Assembly: GCF_004353905.1 (NCBI RefSeq) | Contig: NZ_SMOD01000019.1 | Span: 1-64,000, forward strand | Direction: 5' to 3' | Origin: Paraburkholderia guartelaensis | GTDB taxonomy: Bacteria; Pseudomonadota; Gammaproteobacteria; Burkholderiales; Burkholderiaceae | DNA length: 64,000 nucleotides | In this document: positions 18,415-29,141 of the stretch, piece after piece | Layout: every line of letters starts with the position of its first letter | Position numbering within the stretch: position 1 is the first letter of the stretch | The notes under the pieces: model-generated | The model's database searches: none | Told to the model about the DNA's origin: nothing | Seen by the model: only the letters and a program-made list of their open reading frames with translations | Translations under genes and position numbers: made by a program

Positions 18415-19203
18415 ATGCAATACGAAACGCTCACAGTAGAAGTCGTCGGACACGTGGCCACCGTTACGCTCAATCGCCCTGAAGTGCGTAACGCGTTCAA
18501 CGAAACGATGATCGCGGACGTCACGGCTGCGTTCACCGCGCTCGGCGCGCGCGACGACGTGCGCGCGATCGTGCTCGCCGGCAGCGGCAAGGCCTTTTGC
18601 GCAGGCGCGGACCTGAACTGGATGCGCAAGATGGCCGGCTACTCCGACGCGGAGAATCGCGCGGACGCCATGCGTCTCGCGCAGATGCTCTCGGCCGTCT
18701 ATCGCTGCCCCAAGCCGGTCGTAGCACGCGTGCATGGCGACGCCTACGCGGGCGGCATGGGTCTCGTATGTGCGGCGGACATCGTGGTGGCCGTGGAAAG
18801 CGCGCACTTCTGCCTTTCCGAAGCGCGCCTCGGTCTCATGCCCGCCACGATCGCGCCTTACGTGATCCGCGCGCTGGGCGAGCAGGCTTCGCGCCGCTAC
18901 TTCGTCACGGCTGAAGCGTTCGACTGCGCCACCGCGCAGCGGCTCGGCCTCGTGAGCGAAGCGGTGAGCGCTGAAGACCTCGACGCCACCGTGCAACGCA
19001 TTACCGAAACGCTTTGTGCGAACAGCCCGAATGCCGTGCGCGAATGCAAGCAGCTCGTGCAGGACATCGCCGGCCAGACGATCGACAGCACATTGATCGA
19101 AGACACCGCTGTTCGCATCGCGCGCATTCGCGCGAGCGAGGAAGGGCGCGACGGCGTGTCGTCGTTCCTTGAAAAGCGCACGCCGCGCTGGCGCGATCAA
19201 TAA
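18415..19203 (+). CDS. liuC: Methylglutaconyl-CoA hydratase (enoyl-CoA hydratase family)
   Basis: 262 residues. Hydrates 3-methylglutaconyl-CoA to HMG-CoA. The crotonase oxyanion-hole segments GKAFCAGADLNWM and GDAYAGGMGLVCAADIVV and the C-terminal FLEKRTPRW are present. The specific substrate is assigned from its place between the two methylcrotonyl-CoA carboxylase genes, as in other liu operons. 18 bases after liuB. Confidence 0.9.
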   Translation: MQYETLTVEVVGHVATVTLNRPEVRNAFNETMIADVTAAFTALGARDDVRAIVLAGSGKAFCAGADLNWMRKMAGYSDAENRADAMRLAQMLSAVYRCPKPVVARVHGDAYAGGMGLVCAADIVVAVESAHFCLSEARLGLMPATIAPYVIRALGEQASRRYFVTAEAFDCATAQRLGLVSEAVSAEDLDATVQRITETLCANSPNAVRECKQLVQDIAGQTIDSTLIEDTAVRIARIRASEEGRDGVSSFLEKRTPRWRDQ

Positions 19204-19236
19204 CGCAAGAAGCAGGAAACGAAGCGAGGACATGAC

Positions 19237-21246
<2,010 letters not shown>

Positions 21247-21344
21247 TACCGCTTGATGCCGCTCGAAGCGGTTTGACTTGCAGGGCCAAGCAGTTCCTTC
21301 CGGCCTCCCCTGTAGCCGGAGAACGACGTGAGAGTTTTGCCCTG

Positions 21345-21377
21345 GGGCGCTCTGCAATAGCGGAGCGCCCTTTTTTT
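21345..21377 (+). terminator. Intrinsic terminator of the liu operon
   Basis: GGGCGCTC at 21345-21352 pairs with GAGCGCCC at 21363-21370, directly followed by seven T (21371-21377). Confidence 0.85.
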
Positions 21378-21399
21378 CGCGCTTGCAGTTGGGAACCGC

Positions 21400-22245
21400 T
21401 CAGTGTGCCTTCGCATGCGCCGCGAGCAACTCCCGATGTCGCGCTTCGGTGGCGTCGTCGGCGGGGAACATGCATTCGAGGCGCAATTCCTGGGCGGCGA
21501 CGTTTTGCGGCGTTCCCACGCTCGTCACCATCGAGAAGTAGCGAAGCACTCTGCCGTCGTCGATGAAACTCAGCGGAATGACCGGCATGGTGGGCGTGCC
21601 GGCCGATCCATGATGGGCTTTCCAGTCGCCTGGCACGCCGGGGTACGCGAGCAACTCGTCAAGCAGCGTGCGTGTTTCATCGTCGATCACGCGCCCGACC
21701 GCTTCGCGATACACGCGCTGCAGCAGGCTGCGCGAGACGTTCTCCCAGTCCGTGAGGAACGGGCGCATGCCTTGAGGATCGAACATCAAATGCAGCATGT
21801 TGCGCGTGCCGGTACGCGCGGACATGTCGATGAAGTGGCCGAAGAAGCGCGGCGCGGCGTCGTTGGTCATCAGCACGTTCCAGTGCCGGTCCATGACGAT
21901 GGCCGGAAACGGATCGTGCTGGCGAATGACCCGTTCGAGCGCCCGCACGACATGCTCCATTTCCTGCGCGTTCCAGGGGGCGTCCGAATAGACCGGCGCG
22001 TAGCCGGCGGCGAGCAGCAGGGCGTTGCGCTCGCGCAGGGGCACATCGAGTGTTTGTGCAAGCGTCAGCAGCGTGTCGCGGCCCGGCACGCTGCGCCCGC
22101 TTTCAATGAAGCTGATTTGCCGCTGCGAAATCCCGGCGTCGAGCGACAAATCGAGTTGACTCACGCCACGCGCATCCCGCCAATAGCGCAGCAGGGTGCC
22201 AAGTTCGCTTTGCGGCGCGTTCGGTTCGGGGCGCATGGGGTTCAT
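21400..22245 (-). CDS. XRE-family transcriptional regulator with MmyB-like ligand domain
   Basis: 281 residues. An N-terminal Cro/XRE helix-turn-helix (about 13-70: GVSQLDLSLDAGISQRQISFIESGRSVP) is joined to an MmyB-type PAS-like C-terminal domain with its signatures HDPFPAIVMDRHWNVLMTN and NMLHLMFDP. Such proteins are usually local repressors/activators. The start is ATG 22245, with GGGAG about six bases upstream. A perfect 17-bp palindrome lies 68 bases upstream, likely its own operator. Divergent from the galU-like gene. Effector unknown. Confidence 0.85.
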   Translation of the reverse strand: MNPMRPEPNAPQSELGTLLRYWRDARGVSQLDLSLDAGISQRQISFIESGRSVPGRDTLLTLAQTLDVPLRERNALLLAAGYAPVYSDAPWNAQEMEHVVRALERVIRQHDPFPAIVMDRHWNVLMTNDAAPRFFGHFIDMSARTGTRNMLHLMFDPQGMRPFLTDWENVSRSLLQRVYREAVGRVIDDETRTLLDELLAYPGVPGDWKAHHGSAGTPTMPVIPLSFIDDGRVLRYFSMVTSVGTPQNVAAQELRLECMFPADDATEARHRELLAAHAKAH

Positions 22246-22572
22246 CGGTTCTCCCGGGTTGGATGCGGATGCGATCGTATGTTGAGGATAGGCGCACATG
22301 CGCGGCTCGCCAATTACATGCGATGTAATCGCTGCACGGCGCGCGAATTGCAAGCCTTGCGTGCCTCCGCGTGTGGGCGCCTCCACCTACGCGCACTTCG
22401 TTCAAAAACAGTGCGATGATTGAGTTTGGCTTTTCGGCAGACCTTTCCGGCCGAATCCTGGGAACTTGTCGCCGAGCTGATTCGCCACATGCGGCGATCC
22501 GGGGTCGGAGTGCAAATCCCCGCACCCTTCGTCATGGTCGTTCCGCCCCTCTACCAGACAGGTGAGGTCATC
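22246..22572. other. 327-bp divergent intergenic region (XRE regulator / galU-like)
   Basis: No coding frame is supported. Apart from the palindrome at 22313-22329, I see no definite promoter. Confidence 0.5.
22313..22329. promoter_or_regulatory. Perfect 17-bp palindrome, probable XRE operator
   Basis: ATTACAT-GCG-ATGTAAT, exact inverse arms of 7 bp, between the XRE regulator and the galU-like gene. It is AT-rich within GC-rich surroundings. Binding by the adjacent regulator is inferred. Confidence 0.55.
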
Positions 22573-23517
22573 ATGCTTGGTGTTCGTAAAGCTGTGTTCC
22601 CGGTGGCGGGAATCGATACGAGCTTTCTGCCGGCAACGAAGGCGAGCCCGAAGGAAATGCTGCCGGTCATCGATAAACCGCTCATTCAATATGCCGTTGA
22701 AGAAGCCATCGGTGCAGGCATCACCGAGCTGATATTCGTGACGGGCCGCGGAAAGCGCGTCATCGAAGATCATTTCGACAGGTCTTACGAGGTCGAGCAC
22801 GTGCTGAGGGCGCGCGGCAGGCATAATCTCGTCGAGCTCGTGCAGAGCATCAAGCCGGCCAATGTGGAGTGCGTCTATGTCCGGCAAGCGGAACCGCTCG
22901 GTCTCGGGCACGCCGTGCTTTGCGCGGAAAAGCTGATTGGCGACGAGCCCTTTGCAGTCGTGCTCGCGGACGATCTGCTCGACGGCAAGCCTCCGGTTCT
23001 CGCGCAAATGGTCCATATCTTCAGCCATTACGATTCCTCGGTTCTCGCTGTGGAAGAATTCGAATCGTGCGAGTCGACGAGTCATGGCGTGATCGACGGC
23101 CGGCATTGGGACGAGCGCGTGATCAGCGTGAGCCGCATCATTGAAAAGCCGACGCCCGAACTGGCGCCTTCGAGTTTTGGTGTGGCCGGGCGTTACGTGC
23201 TCATGCCGAGCATCTTCCATCATTTGCGTTCGCTGAAACCCGATGCGAATGGCGAGATCGAACTTACGCCCGCCATTCATTCAATGCGCGAAGAGGAGCA
23301 GGTGCTGGCCTACGAGTTCGTGGGCAAGCGCTATGACTGCGGCACCAAGCTCGGCTATGTTCAGGCGACGGTCGACTTCGCCCTGAGGCACGCGGAATTG
23401 CAGGAGACCTTCGACGCTTGGCTGCGTGAGCGCATTGGCGCGGTGCAACTGGGCGCGTGGGCAACCGCGCCGATGCTGAGTCAACCGGCTCCGGACGCGG
23501 CGGGGCTCGCACATTAA
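22573..23517 (+). CDS. UTP-glucose-1-phosphate uridylyltransferase family protein with altered signature
   Basis: 314 residues, full GalU length. Family members make UDP-glucose from UTP and glucose-1-phosphate. Conserved parts: FLPATKASPKEMLP (18-31), IIEKPTPE, FGVAGRYVLMPSIF, and GKRYDCGTKLGYVQA. The essential nucleotide-binding loop is abnormal: the family GLGTR is GIDTS here (residues 13-17), losing a Gly and the triphosphate-contacting Arg. The family PDD is ADD. So it may be inactive, altered in specificity, or regulatory. Start ATG 22573 after GGTGAGG. Monocistronic: a terminator follows. Confidence 0.8.
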   Translation: MLGVRKAVFPVAGIDTSFLPATKASPKEMLPVIDKPLIQYAVEEAIGAGITELIFVTGRGKRVIEDHFDRSYEVEHVLRARGRHNLVELVQSIKPANVECVYVRQAEPLGLGHAVLCAEKLIGDEPFAVVLADDLLDGKPPVLAQMVHIFSHYDSSVLAVEEFESCESTSHGVIDGRHWDERVISVSRIIEKPTPELAPSSFGVAGRYVLMPSIFHHLRSLKPDANGEIELTPAIHSMREEEQVLAYEFVGKRYDCGTKLGYVQATVDFALRHAELQETFDAWLRERIGAVQLGAWATAPMLSQPAPDAAGLAH

Positions 23518-23577
23518 AGCCATGCCGTTTGCATAGGAGAATTGAGCAATACCCGCGTACGCGCAGCCTCGATGACC

Positions 23578-23606
23578 GGGCGGGATCTGACGATGCCGCC
23601 CTTTTT
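23578..23606 (+). terminator. Intrinsic terminator after the galU-like gene
   Basis: GGGCGG at 23578-23583 pairs with CCGCCC at 23596-23601, followed by TTTTT. Confidence 0.6.
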
Positions 23607-23680
23607 CAAGGCGATGCGAAGAAAGGATTGGTAAGAAACGCTGCAAGGTTCCGCCCGCTGCACTGCTTTAAAATCGCGGC

Positions 23681-24418
23681 ATGAACCCCAGCGTCCTCAT
23701 TGTCGACGACGATCCCGTCGTGCGCGATCTGCTGAGCCGCTTCTTGCGCTCGCATAACTTCGATACCGCCGTGCTGCACGACGGCGTCCACCTCCAGCGC
23801 CGCCTCGAGCGCGAACGTCCGTCCATCGTGGTGCTGGACATCATGATGCCGGAGACCGATGGCCTCGAGGCCATTGCCGCCTTGCGCGCGGCGGGTGACG
23901 ACATTCCCGTCATTTTCGTCACCGCGCGCGGCGCCGTGAGCGACCGCATTCGCGGGCTCTCGCTGGGGGCGGACGACTATTTGCCCAAGCCCTTCGATCC
24001 GCATGAACTGCTAGTGCGTATCCAGAACATTCTGCGGCGGCGCGGCCCGTCCACCGCCAGCGCACCGGAGGCAAGGCGGCGCTACCGGTTCGGCGACTTC
24101 GAACTCGACTTCACGATGCGCACGCTCTCCTGCGGCGACACGCAAATCCCGCTCAGGGAAAGCGAATTCGCGTTGCTGAAGGTATTCGCCACACATCCCT
24201 ACAAAGTGCTTTCGCGCACGCTGATCCACGATATCGTGCATCGCGACGAGCGCGAGTTCCACGAACGCAGCCTCGACGTGCCGATCTGGCGACTGCGCCG
24301 CGTGATCGAGGCCGATCCATCGAATCCGCGCCATATCCAGACCGTGCGCGGTAAGGGCTATGTATTCGTGCCGGATCCGGCGAATTATTCGGAGGCGCAC
24401 GGCGCAGCAATTCAGTGA
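23681..24418 (+). CDS. OmpR-family response regulator
   Basis: 245 residues. Canonical receiver: acidic D9-D10-D11, phospho-acceptor Asp53 (VVLDIMMPETDG), Thr81 and Lys103 (GADDYLPKPFDP). A winged-helix output domain (about 130-235) ends with HIQTVRGKGYVFVPD. The gene overlaps the next, a histidine kinase, by four bases (GTGA), so the two form one two-component system. The regulated genes are not evident; none adjacent is an obvious target. Confidence 0.9.
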   Translation: MNPSVLIVDDDPVVRDLLSRFLRSHNFDTAVLHDGVHLQRRLERERPSIVVLDIMMPETDGLEAIAALRAAGDDIPVIFVTARGAVSDRIRGLSLGADDYLPKPFDPHELLVRIQNILRRRGPSTASAPEARRRYRFGDFELDFTMRTLSCGDTQIPLRESEFALLKVFATHPYKVLSRTLIHDIVHRDEREFHERSLDVPIWRLRRVIEADPSNPRHIQTVRGKGYVFVPDPANYSEAHGAAIQ

Positions 24419-25743
24419 GAAGTCCGTTGAATACGCTGTTCGGGCGCATGGCATTGCTCTCGGCGGCGGTTTTGCTTTCCATGCAGCTCGGCTGGTTTTT
24501 GCTGCTTGCCCGCCAGCCGCCGCGCCATGAAGTCGATGGCTTCGCGCGTGGTGTCCTGCTTGCGCTGCGCGTGGCCAGCGAAGAGCACGTCGGCGGCGGC
24601 ACGCTGCCGCCACCGGTGCATCTCGGCGGCTCTCTCGAGCCGCCGAAGGACCGCGACCTGAGCGACGTGTTGCGCGTGCACCGCGTGCCGGTGTGGAACG
24701 TGCCCAAGGACGTTCACCTGCACGAACCGACACGCAGGCCGCTGGTCGACTTGACGCGTCATCTGCGCGAGCAATTGCCGCCCGGCACGCAGTTCGCCGT
24801 GGATGACGGGCGCCCGCCGCAGCTCTGGGTGCGCTTTCCGGGCAGCACGACCTGGGTTGTCGTGCCGGTCGATATCCCGCCGCCGCCGCGCTTTGTCATC
24901 GAAGGGATTTCGATGCTGCTGGCGGCGCTCACGCTGTCGTTCCTCGCCGCATGGCAGATCCAGAAGCCGCTCGCGAGCCTTGCGCAGGCGGCACGCCGGT
25001 TCGGCACCGGCGAGCGTATTGCGCCGCTCGAAGGCAAGGGGCCGCGCGAACTGCGCGACGTGAGCGCGTCGTTCAACGACATGATGCGCTGCGTGAACGA
25101 GGCCGAAGACGACCGCGTGGTGATGCTGAGCGGCATCGCGCACGATCTGAAGACACCGCTCACGCGGCTCAAGCTGCGCGCGACGCTGATGGCCGAGGAG
25201 GCGGAGCGCAACGGCATGCTGCGCGACGTCGACTCGCTCACCCACATCGTCCAGCAGTTTCTGGAGTTCGCACAACAGTCGCCCGACGCGGGCAGGCTAT
25301 TGAGCGTCGATGGCTTTCTGCAAAGCCAGTTTGGCAATCCTGACGAAATCGAAGGCGGCAACGAGCCACTGTTCGTGCTCGATCTGCGTGCCGGTCCCCG
25401 GTTCAAGCTGCCGCAGGTCACGCTGGATCGGCTCGTCACGAATCTGGTCGATAACGCGCTCGAGTATGGCGCGCCGCCGGTCGAAATCTCGACGGCGATC
25501 GAAAACGGATCGCACCTGATACGCGTACGCGATCACGGCGCCGGCATCGAGCCCGAGCGCATTCCCGCCGCCATGAGGCCGTTCGTACGCCTGAATGCGG
25601 CGCGTGGCGGCGAAGGCCACTGCGGCCTCGGGCTAGCTATCGTCGCGCGGCTCGCGCGCGACAGCGGTGGCCAATGCGACGTCACGAACCATGCCGATGG
25701 CGGCCTGCTCGTGAAGCTCTGCTTTCCTGTCGCCCACGGCTGA
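24415..25743 (+). CDS. EnvZ-type sensor histidine kinase
   Basis: 442 residues, GTG start at 24415 overlapping the regulator stop. Two TM segments (about 11-32 and 163-182) enclose a periplasmic domain with a Pro-rich patch. Then come a HAMP domain, the H-box with His243 (GIAHDLKTPLTRLK), N-box (LVTNLVDNALEYG), G1 (RDHGAGI) and G2 (GHCGLGLAI). It autophosphorylates in the inner membrane and passes phosphate to the partner regulator. Signal unknown. Confidence 0.9.
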   Translation: MRSPLNTLFGRMALLSAAVLLSMQLGWFLLLARQPPRHEVDGFARGVLLALRVASEEHVGGGTLPPPVHLGGSLEPPKDRDLSDVLRVHRVPVWNVPKDVHLHEPTRRPLVDLTRHLREQLPPGTQFAVDDGRPPQLWVRFPGSTTWVVVPVDIPPPPRFVIEGISMLLAALTLSFLAAWQIQKPLASLAQAARRFGTGERIAPLEGKGPRELRDVSASFNDMMRCVNEAEDDRVVMLSGIAHDLKTPLTRLKLRATLMAEEAERNGMLRDVDSLTHIVQQFLEFAQQSPDAGRLLSVDGFLQSQFGNPDEIEGGNEPLFVLDLRAGPRFKLPQVTLDRLVTNLVDNALEYGAPPVEISTAIENGSHLIRVRDHGAGIEPERIPAAMRPFVRLNAARGGEGHCGLGLAIVARLARDSGGQCDVTNHADGGLLVKLCFPVAHG

Positions 25744-25754
25744 TACGCCACCAC

Positions 25755-25788
25755 AAAAAAACGCGCCGAGCCCTCGCGGACCGGCGCG
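25755..25788 (-). terminator. Intrinsic terminator of the Ser-rich protein gene
   Basis: CGCGCCG at 25762-25768 and CGGCGCG at 25782-25788 form the stem. On the minus strand the stem is followed by seven T (complement of 25755-25761). Confidence 0.7.
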
Positions 25789-25835
25789 CAAACGTGCCAA
25801 CGCTTGAAAATGCGGGCGCTTGTGGACGTAGTGGA

Positions 25836-26675
25836 TCAGGCCGTCGTGCTGACGAACAGGCCGCTCGCGGCGCCCGAGCCCTGCTGCTGCAGGTTGCTCG
25901 CGAGCGTCGTGAGGAATTGCTGAAGCTCGGACGTCGTGCCGCTCGACGAACTGCTCGACGAGGCGCCCATGGCCGTCAAAAGGTTCTGGAAGTCGGACGT
26001 CAATTCGCTGTCCGAACTGCTGCTGCTGCTCGATGAGCTGCTTGCCGTGCTCGAATCGGAGGACGTGCTGCTCGAAGCCGACGAGAGCGACTGCGCGAGG
26101 TTCGAGATCGCCGAAGCGAGATCGCTGCCGTAACCGCCTGCCGACGAGGGCGGCGGAGGCGGCGGCGGGGGCATCATCGCTGCCGCAGTGGTCGTCGTGC
26201 TCGTATCGCTCGATGCGGACGACGTGCTGGAGCTGGAAGCCGTAGTCGCAGATGTTGCGCTTGCCGACGAAACTGCGCTGCTGCTGTCGCTGCTATCGTC
26301 CGTGGCCGTCGTGGTGACGCCGCTCTGTTGCGCGGCGGCCTGGAACAGCGCGCCGAGGAATTGCTGAAGCGCGGCGGCAAGCGCATCGGGCGACGTGGAC
26401 GACGTGCTCGACGTCGAACCGGTGGAGCTCGACGAAGAATCGGAACTGGTGGTGCTCGCAGACGCGCTGGCCGTGCTGTCCGTGGTGAAGCCGAGCGACG
26501 AGAGCGCCGAGGCGATAGCGGCGGCGAGCGGATTGACGTTGTTCGAGTCCGACGAGGCGTCCGAAGCCATGGGCATGCCCGACGTCTGGCTGCTGCTCGT
26601 GGTTTGCCCTTCTGCCTGGTAAGCGGCCCAGGTCGAAAACAGTGAGTTTGAGTTGGATAACGCGCTTATCGACAT
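25836..26675 (-). CDS. Ser/Thr-rich low-complexity protein, function unknown
   Basis: 279 residues from ATG 26675, preceded by a G-rich ribosome site. Long Ser/Thr/Asp tracts, including runs of up to ten Ser, and one octa-Pro run alternate with short helical modules: PLAAAIASALSSLGF, ALAAALQQFLGALFQAAAQQ, SDLASAISNLAQSL, DFQNLLTAMG and ELQQFLTTLASNLQQQ. No signal peptide or TM is seen. This could be a secreted or surface protein using a non-Sec route, but that is conjecture. It has its own terminator, which supports real transcription. Confidence 0.6.
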   Translation of the reverse strand: MSISALSNSNSLFSTWAAYQAEGQTTSSSQTSGMPMASDASSDSNNVNPLAAAIASALSSLGFTTDSTASASASTTSSDSSSSSTGSTSSTSSTSPDALAAALQQFLGALFQAAAQQSGVTTTATDDSSDSSSAVSSASATSATTASSSSTSSASSDTSTTTTAAAMMPPPPPPPPSSAGGYGSDLASAISNLAQSLSSASSSTSSDSSTASSSSSSSSSSDSELTSDFQNLLTAMGASSSSSSSGTTSELQQFLTTLASNLQQQGSGAASGLFVSTTA

Positions 26676-26842
26676 GTTTAACCCCCCGGTGAATGTGCGA
26701 TATGGTCGATGTCCGACCGAGAAGGCTGGTCAGGCCACTCAGTCGGCGCAATCGTATGCCGTCTTTCACTGCGAGGGGCGGCTTTGTAATTCGAGGAAAG
26801 AGTTCAGGTAAGGAATTCGTGCAATCCTTACCTTTCCTTTCT

Positions 26843-27319
26843 TCAGCCTGCTTCGTCGCGCACCGGCGGTGCGAAGCGCAGCGCTACCGCAATGCGGTTC
26901 CACGCATTGATATTCGCCACGGCGGCCGTCAAGAATGCCATCTGCTCGCCGGGAAACTGGCGCGCCACGTCCTCGTAGAGCGCGTCGCTCACGCCGTCAT
27001 GGAGCTTCGCGGTCAGCGCTTCCGTGTAAGCCAGCGCGGCGCGTTCACGCTCGCTGAAGTATTCCGGCGCCTCGTGCCATGCAGCCACGAGATCGAGCTT
27101 GACGCGCGGCACGCCTTTCTCGCGCGCAATGTTGAGGTGGTACTGAATGCAGAACGCACAGCCGTTGATTTGCGAGGCGCGGATTTTCAGCAGTTCGGTG
27201 AGCGGCTTTTCGATGCCGGAGGCGTCAACAGCCTTGCTCATGGCGGAGAGGGCGGCGGTAACCGGGGCGGCGTCGCGCGCGAAGGTTTCGTAAGCAATGC
27301 GGGTAGACGTGCTGGACAT
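26843..27319 (-). CDS. AhpD-like carboxymuconolactone decarboxylase-family protein
   Basis: 158 residues. The alkylhydroperoxidase core is shown by Cys54-x2-Cys57-x3-His61 (NGCAFCIQYH), the redox pair and proton-relay His of AhpD-type peroxidases. FSERERAALAYTEALT is also typical. Likely reduces peroxides in the cytoplasm. Divergent from a MarR regulator with a 66-bp gap, the common arrangement for an oxidant-inducible peroxidase. Confidence 0.85.
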   Translation of the reverse strand: MSSTSTRIAYETFARDAAPVTAALSAMSKAVDASGIEKPLTELLKIRASQINGCAFCIQYHLNIAREKGVPRVKLDLVAAWHEAPEYFSERERAALAYTEALTAKLHDGVSDALYEDVARQFPGEQMAFLTAAVANINAWNRIAVALRFAPPVRDEAG

Positions 27320-27385
27320 GACTGGACCTCGCGAAGTTTGGTCGTTAATATCAGAGCACGAACATCATATTCGAACCCTGACATT

Positions 27386-27892
27386 ATGCGCAAGACAGCA
27401 AGGAAAGACCCGGCTTCGGAAAGGAGCGAACACGCGAGCGCCATTCCGGCGGTCGGCGAGGGCAAGCGCGGCGAGGCCGGTTATTTCGGCTACCTGCTGC
27501 GCCAGGCGGGCGCGGCGCATCGTTTGCGCATGGAGCGCGCGCTCGACGATCTCGGCATTACGCCGCCGCAATTCGTCGTGCTGACCATGCTGGCCGCCTA
27601 CCCCGGTATTTCGGGCGCCGATCTCGCGAGGCTCGCGGCGCTCACGCCGCAAACGGTGAGCGTGATCGTCGCGAATCTGGAGCGCGGTGGCGCGATCGTG
27701 CGTCGCCCGCACGCGGTGCATGGACGCATTCAGCAAATCGATGTGACCGATGAGGGCGAGGCGCTGCTCAGGCAGTGCCGCGCGCGCGTGAAGAAGCTGG
27801 AGGCGCGCATGGCCGCGGGCTTCACGGCCGAAGAGGAGCAGGTAATACGCCGCTGGCTGGTGAGCGTCGCGCGCGAGGATGATATGGGCTGA
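27386..27892 (+). CDS. MarR-family transcriptional regulator
   Basis: 168 residues. MarR winged helix: ITPPQFVVLTMLAAYPGISGADLARLAALTPQTVSVIVANLERGG, then the wing RIQQIDVTDEGEALL. Start ATG 27386. Divergent from the AhpD-like gene; the 66-bp gap contains a spaced, imperfect repeat AATAT (27347-27351) / ATATT (27367-27371), a weak candidate operator. It probably controls the peroxidase gene; inducer unknown. Converges on the CDP-diacylglycerol pyrophosphatase gene 23 bases downstream. Confidence 0.85.
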   Translation: MRKTARKDPASERSEHASAIPAVGEGKRGEAGYFGYLLRQAGAAHRLRMERALDDLGITPPQFVVLTMLAAYPGISGADLARLAALTPQTVSVIVANLERGGAIVRRPHAVHGRIQQIDVTDEGEALLRQCRARVKKLEARMAAGFTAEEEQVIRRWLVSVAREDDMG

Positions 27893-27915
27893 ATGCATCC
27901 GGGCGCGACTGCACG

Positions 27916-28716
27916 TTACTGCGCAGCGCTCTTCGCTTGCGCGAGGCTGCACGAATGGTCGAGCAGGCCTTCGGCCGTGCCGGTTCCGCCATCGACATCG
28001 AGCCCGCTGTTCACGACGAGCCAGCCGCTGTGCTTCGCATCGGGGCCTGCGCCCGTCACGAGTATCGTCTGCACGGCCATGGTCTGTTGCGGGCCGAGAT
28101 CGCGCTCGACCACGCGAAACGGATTGTTGCTATCCGAGAGACTCGTCACGCGCGTGACGCGGTAGCGCGAGCCATCGAGCGTGGTCCAGCGCCAAGTACC
28201 CGGCGCGATGTCGCCATACGGCGCAAGCGCCTTGGTGATGTCGGCTCGCATGCAATCGACGTGAATATGCAGTTGATTCTGCGTGCGGCGCTCAGAGGAA
28301 TTGATCTCGAGGCCGAGCTGGTTGCCGGCGAGCGGCATGCCGATCTTCGCCTCTACGAAGCGCCCCGCGCCCCATGCGCCTACCCAGTACTCCGGCGCGC
28401 CGCCGTAGAGAATTTCGGGGCTTTCGATGCCGCTCACGCGGTCGGTGGGAATCACAAGATACTGCGCGCGCCCTGCGATGTCCTTGAGCACGGCATAGCG
28501 CTTCTGGAAGTCGACGGTGGTGCAGGGGCCGGGCTTCCCCTTGTCGCGCATGTTCGGCACGCACTGGCCGCCGACGACTTGCCAAAGACCGTTGGAGTCG
28601 ACCGCGGAGAGGCGCACGCAGGCGCCGGTGGCGGCGAGCGCAACGACTGCCGTCGTGGCTACGGCAAGCCGGGACATCCGCATGAAAGGGGCAAGGCGCA
28701 AGGATCGCATCGGCAC
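27916..28716 (-). CDS. cdh: CDP-diacylglycerol diphosphatase
   Basis: 266 residues. Hydrolyses CDP-diacylglycerol to CMP and phosphatidate. N-terminal signal/anchor (about 12-33). The catalytic HIT-like motif is His150-x-His152 in NQLHIHVDC. YLVIPTDRVSGIESP near residue 90 and SGWLVVNSG near the end also match the family. The start is taken as GTG 28716; in-frame ATGs at 28710, 28683 and 28677 are alternatives, none with a strong ribosome site. Acts at the periplasmic face of the inner membrane. Confidence 0.85.
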   Translation of the reverse strand: MPMRSLRLAPFMRMSRLAVATTAVVALAATGACVRLSAVDSNGLWQVVGGQCVPNMRDKGKPGPCTTVDFQKRYAVLKDIAGRAQYLVIPTDRVSGIESPEILYGGAPEYWVGAWGAGRFVEAKIGMPLAGNQLGLEINSSERRTQNQLHIHVDCMRADITKALAPYGDIAPGTWRWTTLDGSRYRVTRVTSLSDSNNPFRVVERDLGPQQTMAVQTILVTGAGPDAKHSGWLVVNSGLDVDGGTGTAEGLLDHSCSLAQAKSAAQ

Positions 28717-28838
28717 GAAGTGTCTGGGTTTAGTCGATCAAATGCGCCGCGGTGCGAAGTCTGCACGCGTTGCGGCGCAACGCTGCGCGCAGTGTAGCGC
28801 AATGCCCGTGACAGTCGCTTGTGCGCGGTTGCCGAGGC

Positions 28839-29141
28839 TTATTTGCGGCGCGGATGAAACGTGACCGGTTGCGTGTTCGATGCGTCCGTTGCCGCGGGCG
28901 TCGGCCCGCACGTGCCGCAGGTGCCGCAGCCGTCGCCGCAATCGCCGGTTGCGCCTTTGGGCTGCACGAACCGCCCGAGGCGCCGCGCGAATGCGCTATG
29001 TTGCGAACGCAACAATCTGGAGGCCACGGCAGCCTGCACGCGCGTGGCCGTTTTCGGCGCGAGCTTGCGCAGCGTATAGACGAAGCTCGCGGCCACTAGC
29101 AGCGCGATCACCGCATATTGCGCGACGAGTCCGGCGTTCAT
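28839..29141 (-). CDS. Small membrane protein with Cys-rich tail in the feo operon
   Basis: 100 residues. One N-terminal TM (about 6-25) and a C-terminal cluster CGDGCGTCGTCG with five cysteines, followed by a His/Arg end. Its ATG overlaps the feoB stop by four bases, so it is translationally coupled. The position corresponds to that of FeoC, but it is not FeoC-like in sequence. The cysteine cluster could bind Fe2+ or an Fe-S cluster beside the FeoB pore; this is inference. Similar small proteins follow feoB in Burkholderia-type operons. Confidence 0.7.
   Translation of the reverse strand: MNAGLVAQYAVIALLVAASFVYTLRKLAPKTATRVQAAVASRLLRSQHSAFARRLGRFVQPKGATGDCGDGCGTCGTCGPTPAATDASNTQPVTFHPRRK

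Noticed and set aside
25836..26675. Plus-strand Glu/Leu/Asp-rich frames opposite the Ser-rich gene
   Set aside because: They are antisense products of Ser codons; the minus frame alone has a ribosome site and a terminator.
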